Origin: JBLIOB01 sp047639575
GTDB lineage: Bacteria; Bacteroidota; Bacteroidia; Flavobacteriales_D; Parvicellaceae
Direction of reading: 5' to 3'
NCBI GenBank assembly: GCA_047639575.1
Contig: JBLIOB010000021.1
Span: 1-26,681, forward strand
DNA: 26,681 nt
Part shown: piece by piece, positions 10,601 through 17,624 of the stretch
Layout: every line of letters starts with the position of its first letter
Position numbering within the stretch: the stretch's first letter is position 1
Made by a program: the position numbers and the translations under genes
The notes under the pieces: generated by a model
What the model was told of the DNA's origin: nothing
Databases searched by the model: none
What the model saw: only the letters and a program-made list of their open reading frames with translations

Positions 10601-12755
10601 ATCTTGGACTCCAATAAATGGAGTGCTCGTTAGTCAAGCACTTGATTCTTGTATAATTTCATGGAATGTATCTGGAGCTGGATCTATTAATGTTATTGAA
10701 ACTTTGGGATCCTGTTCAGGAAGTTCAAGTTTAGGGGTTACTATTAATGCAAAACCATTATTGAGCAGCGCAGGTCCTTCACTTACTGGAACAAGTTGCT
10801 TTGGTGCAGCAGATGGAACAGCATCGTTTTCTTTCCCTGCGGGTCCACCAGAACAATGGTTTTGGGATGCAGTTTCTACTGGGGCGAACCTGAATATTAC
10901 GTTAACAGGTGGTGCGCATGAAACAGTTTATGTGGATGCTAATGGTTGTAGAGATACAAGTAATTTTACTATTCCCGAGCCAGCCGTATTAACTTCAGTT
11001 ATTGGTTCAATTGCCACTAGTTGTGTAGGTGTCCCTGATGGAACAATTGGTGCAACCGCTGGTGGCGGAACTCCTACCTTTACATTTAACTGGTATACTG
11101 ATAATGCTCTTTCTTTATTGGCTCCAGGTTCACCAAATGACACATTGATTAATATGGCTTCTGGGATATATTATTTGGAAGTAATAGATGGAAACGGATG
11201 CATAAAAATAGATTCAGTTGTCGTTTTAGACGGAGCGCCTATTGCTGTTACAATTACCCAAACAGTGACAGATAGTTGCGTTAATTCAAACTCAATAGAC
11301 TTTGGTACAGTTGGCGGACCATACATTAGTTATAGTTGGAGTTTTGCAGCAGGAACACCTGCTACAAGTTCAATTTCGAATGAAACTGTTTCCTTTACAG
11401 GAGTTGGACTTCATCAAGTATATGTGGGTGTTGTAGACGGTTCGGGATGTGCTGGAAGCGATAGTGTTTATATCAACATTGTAGATACAGCAGTTGTTGT
11501 TTCATCCACAATTAATCCAACATGTTTCGGGATCGCGGATGGACAAATAGTTGTCAATTCATCAGGTGGTTCAGGTACATACAATGTTGTTTTGGATGGC
11601 ACAGGAGCAGTTTCTGGAGATTCTTTGATATTTAGCTCATTACCAGTAGGACTTCATAGCATTGTGGTTACGGATGGTAGCGGTTGCGTTTCAGGACCAA
11701 TTCCTTTGATTCTAACTAATCCTATACCTTTAAGTTTTGATACAATTGTAACATCTGCAACTTGTGGTTTAAGTAATGGTATTATTGTAGTTACCAATGA
11801 AGCCGGTGGTTTACCTTCTTATCAATACGCTTTTGATGGAGGAACATTCTCACCGATTGCAACAAGTACAGGATATGGTCCAGGTAGTTATCTAGTAGTA
11901 ATGACGGATCAAAATGGATGTGTTGATTCAACAACTGCTGTTGTTGGAGCAATAGGTTCGCTGCCTAATACTCCAGTATTAGCAGGGCCCTATATATTCT
12001 GCGAGGGTGATGTGTTTGGTCCTATCACTGCAACTGGTACTATTAGCCTTGGGACATTTGATTGGTATATTGATGACACAACCAGTGCAGCAGTAGCTTC
12101 TACAGCAGGAACTAGTGCCACCTTTGGTTCGTTACCATCAGGGTCACATACGCTGTACGTAATTCATACATTAACGGCATCGGGCTGTGCAAGTGCATCA
12201 GGATCAGCGACAATAGAATATTGGCCAAACGATCATACCATGTCCAACATATTTACGGTTTGCCCTAGCGGTCAAGTTCAAGTAGATGGAACAGTAACAA
12301 CAGGTACTATTACATGGATTGACCTTTCAGGTGATATTGCAAATGATTTCGATCCGACAACAGTTATAAACCCTGGTGCAGATTCATCTGTTTACTTATA
12401 TACATATGACAATAGTGCGAGCTGTTCTTATTTCGATTCGATTCTAGTTCTATATGATACTGCTGGTTGTGGTGACCTTCTACCAGATATTGCTAATGCT
12501 TTTTCTCCTGACGGAGATGGAATAAATGAAGGCTGGTTCATTGAAGGATTTAATTTTAATACAAACAACCACGTGACTATATTCAATCGATGGGGTGACG
12601 TTATCCATGAATTCTATGGCTATAACAATGCCGATGTAATGTGGATGGGGAATAATCAAAGTGGAGATTTGATGCCGGCTGGTACCTACTTCTACGTGAT
12701 AGAATTATTAGAGACAAATGTTTCAAGATCTGGATGGGTGCAGCTTACAAAATAG
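4623..12755 (+). CDS. Giant T9SS type B secreted surface protein (beta-helix, Ig/PKD-like and SprB-type repeats)
   Basis: About 2,710 residues, probably a cell-surface adhesin. It begins with a signal peptide (hydrophobic LILSAILFFSF, cleavage expected after NSRA). Approximate domains, numbered from a possible GTG at 4599: 30-360, a right-handed beta-helix of the choice-of-anchor-Q kind ending near GIEDIGCVEY; 360-960, a second NosD-like beta-helix with repeated N-N-x-I-G rungs; 1030-2050, Ig/PKD-like modules with repeated PTTCGGTDG-type motifs; 2058-2465, SprB-like repeats (CFGxxDG...DGSGC); 2630-2718, a gliding-motility-type C-terminal domain with NAFSPDGDGINEGW, FNRWGDVI and PAGTYFYVIEL. 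That last domain routes proteins through T9SS. I prefer the ATG at 4623 because it directly precedes the signal peptide; GTG 4599 adds 8 residues. The PorP/SprF gene follows, as is usual for type B clients. Binding target is unknown. No catalytic domain is recognised. Confidence 0.93.
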   Translation: MTTYLPTLAKSLILSAILFFSFSNSRATTDYVDADWAEIEAAITSGTADTIRFNFAGMVNAANPITINRNLVIISPAARLVEFEGGNAGFEAFVIAPGAGNNVLIQGIAFLNFSNSAFKIIDGIVKIKGCVFKGNSSAGAGGAIEWFTGSGKLEIYQSSFVNNTAANGGAIFSNDDLLIENSMFHQNIATTGNAGAVDVFSGLGAFPIFAFNTFYDNRAPGGSGGAIYSDPVAFLHNNLFTQNTAAGFADADFTSVVSSQGFNYFNGTGTTSLLLIGSDVTGGIAGDLRAAKTRDGYGLHYFPIVNAGSILVDVGTTYVGGGLTDIRRGPRNMDGDGDGVGIEDIGCVEYSFFTVTNTDGGITVPGSLGKVLQDLTFFSSVAQPYYVAFDVLGDITPTVQYPQINKKLEIDGFTQDGSHVPGYKDVGGGFPLKSGEMGVSLIGSGGINNGLSVAGGSSGTKISGFSITNFDAAGIEVSGASDIQIAGNHIGVDVSGNVPGPNGTGIFLQSAVSNIIGGGSVIERNLISANAGAFGAGIHLFDALDNIIDNNLIGTTKDGTNSMGNFEGIVFQGTSQTNKVGSAIVDRSSYAGQAYLVPSNVISGNFNGTDGSGILFDGAQVNTNSVQGNFIGTEFGGVSIAASNYWGVSFINDANGNRVGDAGDILGRNVISSNQDAGIYFNGTAGSNDLVNNWVGTSGDGLGVSANLYGLRIDQNTSGYSMTVGGPGLLDRNIFSGNTVFGIFLDKTQGVATTNRLIFENNFIGLDPAGLAARPNGLGVSMSSARFITFGSDACATCGNIVAGNTGNPGVGIEGTTSDVIFYNNSIGIDGAGGASPNSEGIFVTGSSSYITIGGTGANQANEIASNTSTGIYVDATVTGVDLSGNSIHNNGGVISLGLDLNNDGFTANDPADADAGGNNLQNFPVILNAFECNGSGNTHIEYNTNFQLGNNYAIQFFAADSDNQEGEIYLGEQIISPTAAGEKFTYVLTSVITAGTIIVANASEIVGLLYHTSEFSGPFTVGAPTVTVTPTNPTICGSSDGSFIISYSPPLAPSTGYTVTYMDDGTTVGPAFITTNAGGDLLISGLDSGTISYVVVNVAGCPDTTVGPWILSYPAVPNPVITGNIVVCEDSTETYNVTGGGTYAWTITGGTIIPATGAIVTASWALSGSYSINVTGTIGTCTANYILPVSVNPSDNAAYSITALTRCQSGVDITCSVTGTAGGTFSATPGGLSLNAVTGGIDVSASTPGVYSFIYTTPGPCTAISTPVNVTINADDDPSYTYSSISECTNGTDIVATIIGTPGGTFSTTAGLSLNTVTGDIDVSASAAGSYTVTYTTAGICPANSNLTVTINPVPTFTISTGSPTTCGGTDGTISIDGLIGATTYIVQYDDPLTVGPTSLVSDAAGTILLTGFAAGTYTNFIVTSVAGCLGTDAGSYTLFDPLPPVADAGAGTTSCAGDPVVLGGAPSGTGGSGTFSYVWDNGAAATANPSVSLTTTTNYTLTLIDLVTTCTNVASMLVTVNPLPTAFIAGNANVCEGAVENYTVSAFPIIVWTLSTPNSSSITSSTSSSENLAVGISVGSVDSLFVSVTDASGCTGLDTMLVTIQNLPAFTVSYVSPTTCGGTNGSFTLAGLDPSTMYSITYDDDGSPIGPLTIASDGAGEIPILGLDAGTYNNIFALLTGCSGSDGASYTLIDPLSPIITAVTYNDPTTCGGSDGSIVITLSGTSPAGNYDIDIDGGGSDYFAITNTGSSLTLSGLSSGINVTSLTIDHTITLCTDADPSTGSLVDPPSPVIDSVAYNNPTTCGGTDGSLEIYLSPGSPGGTYGIDIDGGGSDFFVTAGTGNILTVSGLSDGFTVSSLLVEVAATLCSTSDPSTGTLSDPASPLANAGGDTTICDGDTYTLGGLPTASGGLGGPYNFAWDNGAGTISNPTVATVITTQYIVLVTEISSGCAAKDTVDITVSPTPSPTILGPIAICSGDTVVYSVTSSNSLSWTPINGVLVSQALDSCIISWNVSGAGSINVIETLGSCSGSSSLGVTINAKPLLSSAGPSLTGTSCFGAADGTASFSFPAGPPEQWFWDAVSTGANLNITLTGGAHETVYVDANGCRDTSNFTIPEPAVLTSVIGSIATSCVGVPDGTIGATAGGGTPTFTFNWYTDNALSLLAPGSPNDTLINMASGIYYLEVIDGNGCIKIDSVVVLDGAPIAVTITQTVTDSCVNSNSIDFGTVGGPYISYSWSFAAGTPATSSISNETVSFTGVGLHQVYVGVVDGSGCAGSDSVYINIVDTAVVVSSTINPTCFGIADGQIVVNSSGGSGTYNVVLDGTGAVSGDSLIFSSLPVGLHSIVVTDGSGCVSGPIPLILTNPIPLSFDTIVTSATCGLSNGIIVVTNEAGGLPSYQYAFDGGTFSPIATSTGYGPGSYLVVMTDQNGCVDSTTAVVGAIGSLPNTPVLAGPYIFCEGDVFGPITATGTISLGTFDWYIDDTTSAAVASTAGTSATFGSLPSGSHTLYVIHTLTASGCASASGSATIEYWPNDHTMSNIFTVCPSGQVQVDGTVTTGTITWIDLSGDIANDFDPTTVINPGADSSVYLYTYDNSASCSYFDSILVLYDTAGCGDLLPDIANAFSPDGDGINEGWFIEGFNFNTNNHVTIFNRWGDVIHEFYGYNNADVMWMGNNQSGDLMPAGTYFYVIELLETNVSRSGWVQLTK
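8199..8678 (+). repeat. Tandem pair of Ig-like modules (81 and 79 codons) in the giant gene
   Basis: Two adjacent units begin at 8199 and 8442. Both carry a CxxGxD start, then GTxGGTFS, GLSLNxVTG, IDVSAS and YTTxGxC in the same order, and each ends in a VTI strand. The conserved Cys pair at the ends of each unit may form a disulfide. This is an in-frame protein repeat that has diverged well at DNA level, not a mobile sequence. Confidence 0.75.
9723..10280 (+). repeat. Tandem 93-codon duplication in the giant gene
   Basis: Two units of exactly 279 bases (9723-10001 and 10002-10280) encode modules that I align by hand with about 55 identical residues of 93. Shared blocks include NxPTTCGGxDGS, IDIDGGGSD, and DPSTGxLxDPxSP. 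Related but more divergent PTTCGGTxG modules start near 8713 and 9475, so this is the most recent-looking member of a repeat series. Equal length and high identity point to a recent duplication by recombination. Confidence 0.85.
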
Positions 12756-12846
12756 CGAGACCATCTTTGTTCTTAATGACCGAATTAATTAAGGAATGAA
12801 TATTATGATACGACATAATGATTCAACAAGTAAAATTAAGATAGCA

Positions 12847-13764
12847 ATGAGTAAAAAGATATTTTACCTGCTACTGCTGCTTATGGCATCAGGAGAGTAT
12901 TGTGCACAACAAGATGCACTTTACAGTCAGTACATGTTTAATCCGTTTGCAATAAATCCGGCTTACGCAGGAAGTAGAGACGCGATCAGTGGTGTGATCT
13001 TGCATCGAAATCAGTGGGCAGGTTTAGACGGAGCACCGTCAACTTCTTCTATTGCGTTGCATTCACCGTTTAAGGGGAAACATTTTTCACTTGGAATAAA
13101 TGCTTTCGCTGAGACTATTGGACCCTCAACGAATCAAGGGGCATTTTTAACTTATGCGTACAGAGTTAAGATGCCAGTTGGTAAATTGGCATTTGCAATT
13201 CGAGGAGGGATGTATTCATCTCGCTTTGATAAAGGAAGGTTGAATTATAATAATCCTGCAGATCAGCATAATACTGGAGGTGTATTCACTGCGGCTACCC
13301 CTACTTTTGATTTTGGAGCCTATTACAACACCAATCATTTGTTCTTTGGAGCGAGCGTTTCACACATAGCTGAGCTAGGGAGCTCGTTTGATGATGTTGC
13401 AGAAACTCAATTAGAATTAAATCGACACTACATTGGTTCATTTGGTGGAGCTTTGGAAATAACAAGAAAGTTGGTTTATAAGCCTTCCATTATCGTAAAG
13501 TATGTAGCTGGAGCACCATTGAGTCTTGATATTAATTCTAGCTTTCTTTTCAATAAAGTATTTTGGTTAGGCGCATCATACAGAACAAGTAAATCAGTGG
13601 TATTAGTAACTGAACTTAATGTTACAGATTTTTTAAGAATCGGTTACTCGTATGATATTGTCTTCAATCAATTACAGCGATATAATAATGGGTCACATGA
13701 ACTTTTTATAGGTTTCGATTTTGGTCTTAAGAAACAAAAATCGGTTTCACCGAGATATTTATAA
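12847..13764 (+). CDS. PorP/SprF-family T9SS outer-membrane protein
   Basis: A 305-residue barrel protein with a signal peptide (YLLLLLMASGEYCA, then QQDALYSQYMFNPFAINPAYAGSRD in two adjoining pieces), which is the family signature at the mature N-terminus. PorP/SprF proteins sit in the outer membrane and are needed for export or surface attachment of T9SS clients. Family members next to type B clients are thought to serve that client specifically. I chose ATG 12847 over 12796 because it directly precedes the signal peptide. The upstream extension of 17 residues is polar and atypical. The gene lies 91 bases after the giant gene and 22 bases before the OmpA-family gene, so the three are probably one operon. 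Confidence 0.92.
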   Translation: MSKKIFYLLLLLMASGEYCAQQDALYSQYMFNPFAINPAYAGSRDAISGVILHRNQWAGLDGAPSTSSIALHSPFKGKHFSLGINAFAETIGPSTNQGAFLTYAYRVKMPVGKLAFAIRGGMYSSRFDKGRLNYNNPADQHNTGGVFTAATPTFDFGAYYNTNHLFFGASVSHIAELGSSFDDVAETQLELNRHYIGSFGGALEITRKLVYKPSIIVKYVAGAPLSLDINSSFLFNKVFWLGASYRTSKSVVLVTELNVTDFLRIGYSYDIVFNQLQRYNNGSHELFIGFDFGLKKQKSVSPRYL

Positions 13765-13786
13765 TTTTGCGATGCAAGGAAACCTG

Positions 13787-16141
13787 ATGAAAATAAATTT
13801 AATTATAGTGTTTGTCGTGTTGATTGTGGGATCGGCATTTGGAGCCAACGCGCAGCTCAAGAATGGCAATAAGGAGATTACTTTTGAAGTGAAGAAAGTA
13901 AGTGGACTGAATACTTCCGTTTCAGAATTTTGCCCCGTAGTATTTGGGAATAAATTAATATATACGTCAGATAGAGAGTATAATCTGAACAATTGGGGGG
14001 AAGAAGGCTGGAAAGAGCAAGGTTTTTTAAACCTCTATGCGGCAGATATCTTGAATACGTTGTCAGACTCTGTATCATTAGGCCCATCTAAGGTTTTTTC
14101 TTATCGTTTGTTAAATGATGACCATAGTGGCCCGATTTGTTTTGCAGCATCCGGCACTGAGGCTTATTTTACGCAAGTTTCTCATGAGCAGGCGAAGTTA
14201 TTTGGGAAAACAACATTTAAACCCCAGTTATACAGAGCTGAACTTGTTAAAAATTCCTGGAAGACAATGGAAAAGCTTCCCTTTAATGACGTGAAGTCAT
14301 CCTATGGACATCCATGTTTAATTAATGATAATCTTCTGATTTTCGTGTCAGATCAAGACGGTGGAAAAGGGAGTAAGGATCTATATATTTCAGAACGGAA
14401 AGACGGGAAGTGGTCTACTCCCATGAATATAGGGGATGTTATTAATACTTCTAAAGACGAAATGTTCCCTACGTTTTTTAATGGGAAACTTTACTTTGCT
14501 TCAGATGGACATGAAGGAAATGGGGGTTTAGATTTATTCGTTTGTGACTATAACGATGGGAATTGGGGTGATCCTCAAAACTTGGGTAACGTTATTAATT
14601 CTAAAAGCGATGATTTCGGGTTGGTTTTCAATAAAAACAATACTGGTTTTTTCTCATCCAATAGAGATAATGGAGAAGGAAAAGATGATATCTATTTCTT
14701 CAAACAGATTGAAACAATTACAGTAGAAGATAAAGAAATTGCAGGTCAATTTAAATTTCAAAATATTGATGGAGAAGTTGCTGCAGGGTTGGAAGTCGTT
14801 TTATTGGATGATGAAGGTGAAGTAGTTTTTAAGACGACCACTGATGAACATGGAAATTTCAAATTTTCCAGAATCCCGGGAGACTCGAATTACACGATCA
14901 AATTAATTGGTGATAACGGTGAAGAAGTAGTATTAACTTTATTTGGAGATGACGGTGATGCCATGTTAATGTCCAATACTGAGGGAGAATTTATATATAG
15001 AAAGTTGGGCTCTGAAAATGTGGGAACGTTAACGTTTTTAACCGAAGATGACATCGATATTGCTACCAATACCGCGTCCTTTAAAGGGCAATTTATATAT
15101 GAAGAATTGATTGGTCAGCATCCGGATGATATCGAAGTATACTTAGTAGATGATGAGGGGAATATCGTTTATAAAACGAAAACTGATCCTTACGGAAACT
15201 TTGAATTTAGAAATATCCCAGCGGATCGAAACTTTATCGTGAAAATTGTTGAAACTGGGGAAGAGGTATCCCTGTTGATATTTAACTCTGATGACAATAT
15301 TGTGAGTCAATTAAATAAGAATACATCAGGAGAATTCGTCTATAGAAAACTTTCAGCAGATTATGGTAATAGTATTGATATGCTAATTAATGATGAAGGA
15401 GATTTAATGTTTCCAGAATTAACGATGAGAATTGTGGGTGAATTCGTTTATAAAAGTGTCGCAGGTGCTGATATTGATGGAATGGAATTTGAAGTTCTGG
15501 ATGCCAATATGAAGGTGATTAGTATCGCTAAAACGAATAAAGATGGAAAGTTTAGATTGGTCAATTTGCCTTACGAAGATGAAATTATATTTAGACTTCC
15601 AGAAGGCAGCCCATGGTTAAAAGAAAATATTGGATTGAACATATTGAGTAAATCACATGATGTTGTTGTTGTCTTAGATAAAGACGAGATGGGTATATTC
15701 AGATACCGATTCATCGGTCATGCCGATACGTATCTTGATACAATTGCTGTTTTAGATACGTTTGATATCGCTGCTCCACCGACCATAGACGTTGTAAATC
15801 TTAAGAATATACTTTATGATAAAGGTGAATCGAATATCAGGGGTGAAGGAATGGATAATATAAAATTCGTTGCTGACTTAATGAATAAGGATCATCGATT
15901 GAAAATTCATGTTGGAGGTCATACTTCGGCTACATCCAGTGCGGAGTTTAACATGAAGTTGTCTAAAAAAAGGATGCAAAAAGTAAAGAAATACTTAATG
16001 GATCAAGGTATATCGTCAGATCGTATCATTGGGAAGTATTATGGTGAGGAAGACTTGACCCGTAAATGCAAGGATCCTAAAAACTGTACTGAAGAAGAAA
16101 ACCGAATAAATAGAAGAACAGAATTACAATTGTTCTACTAG
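13787..16141 (+). CDS. OmpA-family envelope protein with PD40 propeller and three carboxypeptidase-like repeats
   Basis: A 784-residue exported protein; ATG 13787 is preceded by AAGGAAA and starts a signal peptide ending near GANA. Residues about 40-310 contain PD40/WD40-like beta-propeller blades (for example FVSDQDGGKGSKDLYIS, then ASDGHEGNGGLDLFV). Residues about 319-650 hold three repeats, roughly 115 residues each, of a carboxypeptidase-regulatory-like beta-sandwich (GQF.., ..VDDEG..VYKTKTDxxGNFxFxxIP). Residues about 670-784 are an OmpA-like domain ending NRINRRTELQLFY. In the motif GHTSATSSAEFNMKLSKKR the usual peptidoglycan-binding Asp is Ser (S714), while the Arg is kept (R729). The order propeller, sandwich, OmpA recalls PorE-type T9SS proteins and PorP/SprF-linked OmpA proteins. 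Likely periplasmic/outer-membrane and tied to the two genes upstream. Confidence 0.88.
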   Translation: MKINLIIVFVVLIVGSAFGANAQLKNGNKEITFEVKKVSGLNTSVSEFCPVVFGNKLIYTSDREYNLNNWGEEGWKEQGFLNLYAADILNTLSDSVSLGPSKVFSYRLLNDDHSGPICFAASGTEAYFTQVSHEQAKLFGKTTFKPQLYRAELVKNSWKTMEKLPFNDVKSSYGHPCLINDNLLIFVSDQDGGKGSKDLYISERKDGKWSTPMNIGDVINTSKDEMFPTFFNGKLYFASDGHEGNGGLDLFVCDYNDGNWGDPQNLGNVINSKSDDFGLVFNKNNTGFFSSNRDNGEGKDDIYFFKQIETITVEDKEIAGQFKFQNIDGEVAAGLEVVLLDDEGEVVFKTTTDEHGNFKFSRIPGDSNYTIKLIGDNGEEVVLTLFGDDGDAMLMSNTEGEFIYRKLGSENVGTLTFLTEDDIDIATNTASFKGQFIYEELIGQHPDDIEVYLVDDEGNIVYKTKTDPYGNFEFRNIPADRNFIVKIVETGEEVSLLIFNSDDNIVSQLNKNTSGEFVYRKLSADYGNSIDMLINDEGDLMFPELTMRIVGEFVYKSVAGADIDGMEFEVLDANMKVISIAKTNKDGKFRLVNLPYEDEIIFRLPEGSPWLKENIGLNILSKSHDVVVVLDKDEMGIFRYRFIGHADTYLDTIAVLDTFDIAAPPTIDVVNLKNILYDKGESNIRGEGMDNIKFVADLMNKDHRLKIHVGGHTSATSSAEFNMKLSKKRMQKVKKYLMDQGISSDRIIGKYYGEEDLTRKCKDPKNCTEEENRINRRTELQLFY

Positions 16142-16175
16142 ATCTTATTCGCTTCAGTTAAGAACAATTAACTAT

Positions 16176-16193
16176 CGCTTAATAAGTTAAGCG
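16176..16193 (+). terminator. Perfect 7-bp palindrome after the surface-protein operon
   Basis: CGCTTAATAAGTTAAGCG forms a 7-base-pair stem with a 4-base loop, 35 bases after the OmpA-family stop and about 60 bases before the dipeptidase start. A short T tract follows only at 16200-16203, so as an intrinsic terminator it is weak. A protein-binding site for the next gene is the alternative. Confidence 0.3.
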
Positions 16194-16253
16194 TAACCCT
16201 TTTCAATCTCTCTCGTATATTTCCGTCCTCACTAATTGTAATAGACTATTAGT

Positions 16254-17072
16254 ATGCCGATACTTTATAAACGATATCTATTAATTGGATTCATCTTTGG
16301 AATTGGCTTCGCCAGTTGTAATAATCCTACAGTCAAAGAACTTTCCGTTCAATTGAACGTGGCACCTGGGGTTGACCACGATACTTTAGATGAAATACCA
16401 GTACCTATAGAGGAAGTAGGTGAATTAGAGCAGTATTTGATTGATGCAAGGCTGGTTGACATTCAAACCGTATCTCCTAATACCCTTGTTGAATTAAAGT
16501 ATAGCACGGTCGATAATTTCATGGGTTTTGACTTATACGGAGATCTTACTTCGTGTTATTTACAACCAGACGTAGCTGAAAAGCTAAAGATTGCGAACGA
16601 ATACCTGCAAATGAAGGATTCTACGCTCACTTTACTAGTTTATGATGGTGTTCGCCCAAGATCAGTCCAACAAGCCATGTGGGACACCCTGGATATGCCT
16701 ATTTCAGAAAAAGTAAAATTTGTTTCAAATCCCAAAAAAGGATCATTGCATAATTTCGGGGCAGCGGTAGATTTGACTATTGCCCATATAGAAACTGGGG
16801 AGGCGTTAGATATGGGAACTCCTTATGATTTCATAGGCATTGAAGCATACCCAATGAAAGAGAAACAAATGTTAGAGGCAGGTAGAATAACTCAAGAAGC
16901 AGTTGATAATCGGAAACTGTTAAGAAGGAGTATGAAAGAAGGTGGCTTTTTCAATATTCAAACCGAATGGTGGCATTTCAATTCCTGCTACCGAAAGAAG
17001 GCAATCGAGTTGTATGAGATGGTTGAAGGGATGTCAGATAAAGAAGCGATGAAAACACTTGCAGCCCTGTAG
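16254..17072 (+). CDS. Lipoprotein D-alanyl-D-alanine dipeptidase (VanX/DdpX family, M15D)
   Basis: A 272-residue zinc dipeptidase expected to split D-Ala-D-Ala. The first 22 residues are a lipoprotein signal with lipobox FASC (Cys22). The active-site residues can all be placed: H166 and D173 in SLHNFGAAVD, H241 in EWWH as zinc ligands, E238 as catalytic base, and R134 in DGVRPR as the substrate Arg. The spacings H-x6-D and E-x2-H are those of VanX. The lipid anchor implies action in the periplasm, where it would recycle wall-derived dipeptide, unlike cytoplasmic VanX of resistance operons. No vanH, vanA or regulator gene is nearby, so resistance is not suggested. ATG 16254 immediately precedes the signal. 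The gene is separated from the operon upstream by the palindrome. Confidence 0.92.
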   Translation: MPILYKRYLLIGFIFGIGFASCNNPTVKELSVQLNVAPGVDHDTLDEIPVPIEEVGELEQYLIDARLVDIQTVSPNTLVELKYSTVDNFMGFDLYGDLTSCYLQPDVAEKLKIANEYLQMKDSTLTLLVYDGVRPRSVQQAMWDTLDMPISEKVKFVSNPKKGSLHNFGAAVDLTIAHIETGEALDMGTPYDFIGIEAYPMKEKQMLEAGRITQEAVDNRKLLRRSMKEGGFFNIQTEWWHFNSCYRKKAIELYEMVEGMSDKEAMKTLAAL

Positions 17073-17085
17073 TCGTGCAACTTTA

Positions 17086-17606
17086 TTATTCTAATTTGCC
17101 CGTTTGCAGATATGTTAAGTGTTTTTCTTTATTAAAACTCACCGCATAGGTAACGATGGGTTCTGAGTTAACATTGAAAATAATCATATTGCCATCCAAT
17201 TTCTTTTTGCTCAAGTTAATAGATGTTCCATCGGCTTTATTAAAAACAAGATGAGGTAAAGAACAATCAGTATAACTGAATTCAGTTGAATCTAATTCAT
17301 CTTGTACTGCCATTGGATACCAGTTCATTCCAGATATAACTTCTATTAAATCTTCTTCTGAATATTCCCCCTCCATTTGCTTGTATTCCGTGGTGTCTGG
17401 ATATAGGAATATTACGGAGCTATTGTTAACGGCAAGGGTTGTGTCACCTACTTCAAAAGTTGCAACCGGTGTGATTACAGTGTCAATTTGGATTTCCGGT
17501 TCTACTTCTTCGGGAAATCAAGAGTGCCCACGATTTCTAGTTCAGGATTGCTGTTACAACTAAGCAGCAGTGAACACAATAGTAAAGAATAAAAAGATTT
17601 AATAAT
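17086..17606 (-). pseudogene. Broken small lipoprotein gene (one-base frameshift, no ordinary start codon)
   Basis: Two minus-strand frames join into one coherent protein. The upstream part (17606 to a TAG at 17504-17502) reads as a lipoprotein signal, KSFYSLLLCSLLLSC, followed by NSNPELEIVGTLDFP. The downstream part, open from 17517 to the TAA at 17088-17086, continues PEEVEPEIQIDTV and ends YLQTGKLE, about 140 residues. The switch falls at 17505-17517, in a GGG/AAA tract, where one extra base would restore the frame. The signal also lacks ATG, GTG or TTG at its head: the first codons are ATC-ATT-ATT. So both a frameshift and a start loss are seen. The product family is unknown. It follows the DUF819 gene by 18 bases and may have been its operon partner. 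A sequencing error could explain the shift but not the missing start. A shorter protein from ATG 17376 (96 residues) is possible but would lack the signal. Confidence 0.6.
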
Positions 17607-17624
17607 GATTCGATTTCTCCGAGG

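Noticed and set aside
7700..10800. Possible CRISPR or DNA satellite because of recurring GGAGG/ACTTGTGG-like words
   Set aside because: The repeats are in-frame protein modules of about 80-93 codons with diverged DNA, not short direct repeats with unique spacers.
13721..13786. Upstream extension of the OmpA-family gene overlapping the PorP/SprF gene
   Set aside because: The extra 22 residues are basic and polar and would bury the signal peptide; ATG 13787 has a purine-rich AAGGAAA just ahead.
16254..17072. Vancomycin-resistance gene vanX
   Set aside because: No vanH, vanA, vanR or vanS neighbours, the product is a lipoprotein, and the organism looks Gram-negative. A wall-turnover dipeptidase is simpler.
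17381..17563. Plus-strand open frame of 60 codons
   Set aside because: It lies opposite the broken lipoprotein gene and has low-complexity Ser/Val/Thr content with no signal or motif. The minus-strand pieces form a more coherent protein.
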